In this document: positions 13,197 through 13,547 of the stretch, in pieces
How the letters are laid out: each line of letters opens with the position of its first letter
Position numbering within the stretch: position 1 is the stretch's first letter
Source of the DNA: a bacterium
Lineage (GTDB): Bacteria; Chloroflexota; Dormibacteria; Aeolococcales; Bog-877
Reading direction: 5' to 3'
Assembly (NCBI GenBank): GCA_021844355.1
Contig: JAKBTP010000099.1
Coordinates: 1 to 13,547 of the forward strand
Length of the DNA stretch: 13,547 nt
The notes under the pieces: model-generated
What the model was told of the DNA's origin: nothing
Seen by the model: only the letters and a program-made list of their open reading frames with translations
The model's database searches: none
Made by a program: the position numbers and the translations under genes

Positions 13197-13547
13197 GACC
13201 GGCGATTGGCGCCCCGGAGGCCCCAGGCCGGTAGCTCCACCACCGCGAGGATTACCGGGCAGATGAGGAAGGCGACCACGACATAGACGGGCCAGGGGCC
13301 CATGATTCGAAGGGGGTTCCAGCCCGCCGGGGGGCGGCGAAGGAACATGTAGTCTCCCCCGGTTGCCAGATTCACCACTCCATCGACGGAGGCCAGAGAG
13401 GTGGTGGCGAGCCAGGCCCAGACCACCATGCTCCACCCGACGCTCGGGCCCGGCCGGGCGGCGCCGATGACCATGGCTCCCGCCAGCAGGCCAGCGTGGT
13501 CCACCCAGAACGCGTAGTAGAGAGGGGAGGGGGGTACGGCGCCGGGT
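13193..13547 (-). CDS. TIGR02206/YwaF-like integral membrane protein (5'-partial)
   Basis: The frame is open to the window edge and ends with TAG at 13193, so about 117 C-terminal residues are visible. Hydrophobic segments alternate with the family-specific stretch NLATGGDYMFLRRPP then RIMGPWPVYVVVAF, which matches the C-terminal half of YwaF-like membrane proteins (usually N..TG.NYMFL..P and GPWP.Y). An upstream FWVDHAGLLAGAMVIG fits the preceding helix with its histidine. A GTG at 13504 could be taken as a start, but the family continues further upstream. Function of the family is unknown. Confidence 0.72.
   Translation of the reverse strand, partial: PGAVPPSPLYYAFWVDHAGLLAGAMVIGAARPGPSVGWSMVVWAWLATTSLASVDGVVNLATGGDYMFLRRPPAGWNPLRIMGPWPVYVVVAFLICPVILAVVELPAWGLRGANRRS

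Noticed and set aside
1..13547. Mobile element, CRISPR array or phage remnant
   Set aside because: No transposase, integrase, terminal inverted repeats, spaced direct repeats or attachment-like duplications were seen; all confident genes are chromosomal in type.

Overview
This is a GC-rich stretch of a bacterial chromosome, densely packed on both strands. GTG and TTG starts are frequent, SD-led and possibly leaderless genes are mixed, and nothing mobile is visible (no insertion sequence, integrase, CRISPR or tRNA). This style, together with an operator that matches the actinobacterial PaaR consensus, suggests an aerobic Actinobacteriota-like organism or a neighbouring GC-rich lineage such as Dormibacterota or Chloroflexota. 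The phylum is inferred, not shown.

The core (about 5.0-12.2 kb) is a phenylacetate catabolism locus. On the minus strand, paaA-paaB-paaC-paaD-paaE encode the complete phenylacetyl-CoA epoxidase: catalytic diiron subunit, bridging subunit, structural subunit, Fe-S maturation factor and reductase. Every junction overlaps. A divergent TetR-family gene (paaR) faces paaA. The short intergenic region holds a good sigma-70-like promoter (TTGACA, 17 nt, CAGAAT) and a 14-bp palindrome (ACCGGTCGTTCGGT) over its expected start point, which fits the published core of PaaR operators exactly. paaR overlaps upp (uracil phosphoribosyltransferase) by ATGA. After a strongly folded spacer and a small alkyltransferase-like (ATL) gene come paaI (thioesterase) and paaK (phenylacetate-CoA ligase), again on the minus strand. 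PaaK makes phenylacetyl-CoA, PaaABCE epoxidises it, PaaD matures the complex, PaaI hydrolyses dead-end CoA thioesters, and PaaR probably represses until phenylacetyl-CoA appears. The lower pathway (paaG, paaZ, paaF/H/J) is not in the window.

The left flank (1-4.9 kb) carries the 3' part of a membrane protein joining a DoxX-like domain to a six-repeat kelch propeller, a PLP-dependent threonine/serine dehydratase, a divergent polytopic membrane protein of the LPG-synthase-TM/YbhN flippase-like family, and enolase. The right flank (12.2-13.5 kb) carries an SRPBCC protein, a roughly 400-bp stretch of uncertain coding status, and the 3' part of a TIGR02206/YwaF-like membrane protein that runs off the window.

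No wholly new system was recognised. The most informative observations are the PaaR operator/promoter arrangement, the paaR-upp coupling, the folded upp-ATL spacer, the DoxX-kelch fusion and the odd region downstream of the SRPBCC gene.
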